Assembly (NCBI RefSeq): GCF_014217835.1
Contig: NZ_CP055263.1
Span: forward strand, 1,439,001-1,503,000
Length of the DNA: 64,000 bases
Origin: Metabacillus sp. KUDC1714
GTDB lineage: Bacteria > Bacillota > Bacilli > Bacillales > Bacillaceae
Direction: 5' to 3'
Translations under genes and position numbers: made by a program
Notes under the pieces: model-generated
Databases searched by the model: none
Seen by the model: only the letters and a program-made list of their open reading frames with translations
What the model was told of the DNA's origin: nothing
Shown here: piece after piece, positions 60,494 to 64,000 of the stretch
How the letters are laid out: each line of letters starts with the position of its first letter
Position numbering within the stretch: the first letter of the stretch is position 1

Positions 60494-61318
60494 TTAATAT
60501 GGATGGATCTTGATCCAATCTAAGTGTATGTTCTGATCCTGAGATGGACCATAACGGATTGGATCACTACCTCCGTGGAAGGCGGTCAGATGAAGCGTAT
60601 CAACTTTAGTTCCGTCCGTTACGTATTTAATATTCGTCTTGGTGAATTTCGGTGTACTCATGTCATTGACATAAATCTTTAGAACACCATCATTGTTACT
60701 GCCGCTATTGATCTTGACTAAGATTTTGATTGTATACCAGGTATTGCTCGAGAGAACAACGTCTTTTAACGGTTGATTATTCATATCTACCCCGAAACCG
60801 TCTCCCCATGATTCTGTCATTCCCGCATGATATACATAGGGAATCAAATGACCTTCAGGTTTGAACATCAGCCTGACGCTAAATCCGTCTCCGATAGTCG
60901 CATCGCCGCCCCCCGTATAGTTTTTACCGCCTCCAAGACCGGGAAGCTTTCCCCCTTCTGTCCAATCATAACTACCGCTAGTCGGGGTGAATTTCACTCG
61001 ATATTCCACTGTGTACGCGTCCCTCTCCTCCAATCTAGATAATATTTGCCCGCCGCTTCCGGATGTTCCTACACCGCCTTGGGGCATGTGAAAAACAAGA
61101 TGTCCCACACTATTGATCGTGATTCGATCGGTTTCGGTTTTCGTAATGGTGTTTCCAAAATCCTCTATTGCTTGTTGATCTGAATATACACCTGGCTCAC
61201 TTGAGAAATACACATCACGGTCTGCATAATATGTCGCGAAAGCGATTACAGACAACATTAAGAAAAAGATACACCCTAATCCAAAAGCTACAACGCCGCG
61301 CTTATTAATCCACCTCAT
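60494..61318 (-). CDS. PL14-like polysaccharide lyase, secreted or membrane anchored
   Basis: The 274-residue protein has an N-terminal membrane segment (VVAFGLGCIFFLMLSVIAFA). A beta-jelly-roll lyase domain follows, with EYRVKFTPTSGSYDWTEGGK, GDGFSVRLMFKPEGHLIPYV and HLTAFHGGSDPIRYGPSQDQ. This fits the alginate/glucuronan lyase type (Polysacc_lyase_14). It would cut uronate-containing chains outside the cell. ATG 61318 overlaps an in-frame TGA of the upstream frame as ATGA, so the two were translationally coupled. Confidence 0.75.
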   Translation of the reverse strand: MRWINKRGVVAFGLGCIFFLMLSVIAFATYYADRDVYFSSEPGVYSDQQAIEDFGNTITKTETDRITINSVGHLVFHMPQGGVGTSGSGGQILSRLEERDAYTVEYRVKFTPTSGSYDWTEGGKLPGLGGGKNYTGGGDATIGDGFSVRLMFKPEGHLIPYVYHAGMTESWGDGFGVDMNNQPLKDVVLSSNTWYTIKILVKINSGSNNDGVLKIYVNDMSTPKFTKTNIKYVTDGTKVDTLHLTAFHGGSDPIRYGPSQDQNIHLDWIKIHPY

Positions 61319-61509
61319 CCATTTCCCTCCTGTATGTTTGAAATCTTATAAAATGCGCATCCTACCGCAGTGTGAACTCCCTTATTAACATAAACTACCT
61401 CGGTATCATCGGCTCCTTTAAGAACGATACTGACATTAGAGAAATCAGAATTGCCTGGATCGGTCCACGAAAGGGTCAGCTACTGATTTGACACAATCAC
61501 CTTGCCATC
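61315..61509 (-). pseudogene. Former C-terminus of the beta-helix protein, cut off by nonsense codons
   Basis: After the TAA at 61512-61510 the same frame continues for 65 codons: DGKVIVSNQ, TAG at 61482-61480, then LTLSWTDPGNSDFSNVSIVL and KGADDTEVVYVNKGVHTA, ending at TGA 61317-61315. That TGA overlaps the lyase ATG. The segment looks like the start of a fibronectin-III-like module. Confidence 0.65.
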
Positions 61510-64000
61510 TTACATTTCTATTTGAGGTGTACGATCGACAAAGCTGACGTCTACTTCATTGATACGAGCAATCGTGTCATTCGGATCTCCATTCCCCCAT
61601 GACGGACTGATAAATATGAACCGGATAGAGGTTGTCTCGATTGTATCAAAGTTCAGCAGTGTGAATTGCTCCAAGAAAGCATCCTTGTCGTTATCTCTTA
61701 CTTCCGCCAGCTTCTTCCATTCTGAACCATCTAAATATTCAAGATCAAAATCCTTCACATGCCAGCCGGCAGAGCCAGTAACCGGCACGTGTCCACTCCA
61801 TAGCTTTACTTGGTTGATCTTTTGCGGGGATGTCCAATCCAACTTAAGAAAAGGGGTCTGTGTTCCGCTGGACAACCATCTGGTAGATAATTTTCTGTCC
61901 ACTACTCTTTCTTTTACATTGGTACCAAGCGTGGAATCAACCGACAATTGAGCAGTTACTGCCAGGTTATTCGTCACGATCAACTTGATTGTACCGTTCT
62001 GCGTTATTCCATCCAATGTAGCTGTTACCTTAATCACTGCATCACCTTCCTTTAATGCTGTAACTACCCCGTTGCTGTCTACAGAAGCAATCTCTGGTGT
62101 CAGACTCTCATAGACAATCGCAGCATCTTCTAAAGAAGTATTAGATCCAGTGTTCATTTTTCCCGATACATGTAAGAGAGTTGAAGTATTCGGTGTAAGT
62201 TGAGTTTTATCCGCAGATACTGTTACACTGGCCAATTCGACAGGTGGATAAGTTTCCACCATGAGGTACGGTCGCTTATCACTGTCTGCACCATTGTACA
62301 GTTGAGTAAGATAACCGGTCAGCGCTGGATCTTGGGCGATGGCAAGCGATACCGTCTTATCGCCAGCTAATTGATCTTTCACAAACAAGGTAGCGTCGAA
62401 TACATACCAAGAATCGAAACCGTCATCTTTAACCTGTATTGTAGACAGATGATCGCCGAGTGCAGGCTGGGTATCGTCGGAATCCCACATCAAACTGTTT
62501 CCACTCCATAAATCATCCTCGACACCGTATAAGGAATTAGCTACTGTCTTTTTCTCATTTTTGCTTTCCAATGTTCGTCCATAGACGTACAGTTTCGCCG
62601 TAGCAATCTTTCCACTTAGTTGACTCAAATCATATTTCAGATAGGTTCGAATCGAACTGTCATCATCTCCGCCTTTGATAAGTAAATCGGATGTATCCAG
62701 AGGGGACGATGCATTTTTTTGGACGCTTGCAGCTTCAATAGCAGACAGCTGTTTAGGGATAGCCACACTGTTTATATAATCGGTCTCATTATTGCCGCTT
62801 ATCTCATTACCAGACAACAAAATATTGGTTCCATAAGATATGTTAACACCGTTGGTATTGCCCGTTACACGATTGTTCTGAATGACGATGTTCTTTGGAA
62901 TTCCTGCTCCATTACCCGCGTTCCCCGGATCTCCTTTATCTTCTAATGCGATAATACCCCAGAACCCATTCGCTGTATTGTCATAAATCTTATTGTTTTT
63001 TACAATCGTTCCAGGTGCATTCTTAAGACGAATCCCCTGACTGCCCTCTTTGGTGAAATGGATGATCTTATTGTTCTCTATAACGGTATTGGGAGAGCCA
63101 AGATATACTTGAATACCGTACCGATCCACATTCTCGATCACATTATTATGAATATAGTTGCCCGGACCTGCTGCATCATGTGTTGCACCAGGATTGCCTA
63201 CACCGATAGCCGCTTCACCGCCGCCGACAATATGGTTGAACCGAACCTCATTCATATATTCGTCTTCTCCATGAAAGTCAATCGAATCTAACGCAATGTT
63301 CTTATATTTGTTGTTTTCAATGAGATTATTATGGGTGTAGAATTGCATAAGTGTTCCATGACGCAGATAAGGTCCGATAAATCGATTATTGCGCACAACA
63401 TTGAAGTAGGAATCGTCTTCTCTGCCTAGTCGGCTTTCTTTGGGCTTACCTTCTATGGAAACGCCGTAGCCGCTTCCTCCTTCTGCAACATCTGTTGCAT
63501 TCCTGAATAAGGAGTTTTCCACAATTACATCATGACTATTAATAATCACTACACCAATGCGCTGGAATTTTTCAACTGTTAGATGGTCAAGTGTAATATT
63601 GTAAGAAGGCTTCCCGCTAGAAGATGTAATGTAAATTGCTTGTTTAGGCCCGCCTCTGTCAGGGTTGGCAACCTGAGTGTTGGTGGAATATTTGAGGTTC
63701 CAACTTGAGGTCAGGGTCATATTACTGATTTTGATATTGTTCTGCGCTGAAATCCGGATAATAATCCCATAATTAGTTGCGTGTTCTCCGAAATCGTTCG
63801 CATGATCAGAAACTAGAAGAACGCCATCTTGACTTTCTCCGCGTAATTGGACACCTGATTTCATTGTCAAGTGGGAGACACCATCGTTAGACATGCTGGA
63901 TAATTGATAATGACCATTAGGAAGATAGACCTCGTCGCCAGGCTGTGCTTTATCCAGAGCCTCACGGATGGCTTTAGCATCATCCTCGCCGTTATTGGAA
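61510..64000 (-). CDS. Multidomain right-handed beta-helix protein (C5-epimerase or lyase type), N-terminus beyond the window
   Basis: The frame is open to base 64000, so at least 829 residues are present. Order from the left: start of a beta-helix (IREALDKAQPGDEVYLPNGH), helix repeats with many N-x-I steps (VVRNNRFIGPYLRHGTLMQF, YIHNNVIENVDRYGIQVYLG), a CBM96-like module (IRTYLKYDLSQLSGKIATAK), a bacterial Ig-like domain (ASVDSNGVVTALKEGDAVIK) and an F5/8C-like domain. The helix fold fits mannuronan C5-epimerases or pectate/alginate lyases; CBM96 modules are linked to alginate. It is extracellular by inference. Its C-terminus has been shortened by nonsense mutations. Confidence 0.78.
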   Translation of the reverse strand, partial: SNNGEDDAKAIREALDKAQPGDEVYLPNGHYQLSSMSNDGVSHLTMKSGVQLRGESQDGVLLVSDHANDFGEHATNYGIIIRISAQNNIKISNMTLTSSWNLKYSTNTQVANPDRGGPKQAIYITSSSGKPSYNITLDHLTVEKFQRIGVVIINSHDVIVENSLFRNATDVAEGGSGYGVSIEGKPKESRLGREDDSYFNVVRNNRFIGPYLRHGTLMQFYTHNNLIENNKYKNIALDSIDFHGEDEYMNEVRFNHIVGGGEAAIGVGNPGATHDAAGPGNYIHNNVIENVDRYGIQVYLGSPNTVIENNKIIHFTKEGSQGIRLKNAPGTIVKNNKIYDNTANGFWGIIALEDKGDPGNAGNGAGIPKNIVIQNNRVTGNTNGVNISYGTNILLSGNEISGNNETDYINSVAIPKQLSAIEAASVQKNASSPLDTSDLLIKGGDDDSSIRTYLKYDLSQLSGKIATAKLYVYGRTLESKNEKKTVANSLYGVEDDLWSGNSLMWDSDDTQPALGDHLSTIQVKDDGFDSWYVFDATLFVKDQLAGDKTVSLAIAQDPALTGYLTQLYNGADSDKRPYLMVETYPPVELASVTVSADKTQLTPNTSTLLHVSGKMNTGSNTSLEDAAIVYESLTPEIASVDSNGVVTALKEGDAVIKVTATLDGITQNGTIKLIVTNNLAVTAQLSVDSTLGTNVKERVVDRKLSTRWLSSGTQTPFLKLDWTSPQKINQVKLWSGHVPVTGSAGWHVKDFDLEYLDGSEWKKLAEVRDNDKDAFLEQFTLLNFDTIETTSIRFIFISPSWGNGDPNDTIARINEVDVSFVDRTPQIEM

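Noticed and set aside
1..64000. tRNA, rRNA or known riboswitch
   Set aside because: I scanned for T-arm GGTTCRANTCC words and known aptamer cores and saw none, though by eye only.

Overview
The window looks like a low-GC Bacillaceae chromosome (Bacillus, Neobacillus or Priestia type). The reasons are strong AGGAGG ribosome binding sites with frequent TTG and GTG starts, Bacillus-type small genes (YvrJ, DUF1659, DUF2922), a sacB-levB pair, CcpA-type cre sites, and several interspersed repeats known from Bacillus. No rRNA, tRNA, CRISPR array or complete insertion sequence was seen. The region is an accessory island of carbohydrate-use loci, with decaying genes and repeats between them.

Layout. 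1-3.5 kb: acid-sugar locus on the minus strand (DUF1537 kinase running off the left edge, KdgT-type permease, PrpR-type regulator whose AAA+ domain is degenerate). 3.6-6.3 kb: HTH protein, DUF2087 regulator, degenerate GIY-YIG protein and a 46-codon small gene. 6.3-8.8 kb: AraC regulator divergent from the GH4 alpha-galactosidase melA. 9-12 kb: VCBS-type protein, a small HTH protein, a 49-residue basic protein with its own inverted repeats, and the DUF1659-DUF2922-YvrJ small-protein operon. 12-18.8 kb: LacI regulator plus maltodextrin ABC transporter and GH13 glucosidase, with TTACGTAA-type operators and near-identical REP-like doublets on both sides. 18.8-20.4 kb: APH-fold kinase and P-loop kinase.

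20.4-31.2 kb: mannoside locus. A divergent LacI regulator faces a minus-strand operon: binding protein, two permeases, GH13 alpha-glucosidase, DUF1861 propeller, GH130 mannosyl phosphorylase, then GH2 beta-mannosidase behind a three-tier hairpin. 31.4-34.5 kb: RAYT transposase fragment, prolyl-4-hydroxylase-like oxygenase, SurA-like lipoprotein and several pseudogene scraps.

34.9-48 kb: the least familiar locus. It has an NHL propeller, AraC regulator, Cys-rich small ORF, PhyH-type dioxygenase, sugar-phosphate-isomerase-like TIM barrel, VOC protein, two small membrane proteins and a complete Opp-type ABC transporter. A sulfatase-like gene and an MFS transporter beside it are decayed. It reads as an uptake and oxidation pathway for an unidentified small molecule.

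48.4-64 kb: RAYT N-terminal fragment, PhoX-like Tat-exported phosphatase with a possible Pho box, levB-sacB fructan genes, a YesMN-type two-component system with an orphan sugar-binding lipoprotein, a second and broken copy of the small basic gene, a PL14-like polysaccharide lyase, and a large beta-helix protein with CBM96-like, Ig-like and F5/8C-like modules that runs off the right edge. That last frame has lost a C-terminal module to two nonsense codons. Two REP-like repeat families (a GGGACA hairpin and a GGTGACAGGCACC element) are spread through the window alongside two RAYT fragments.
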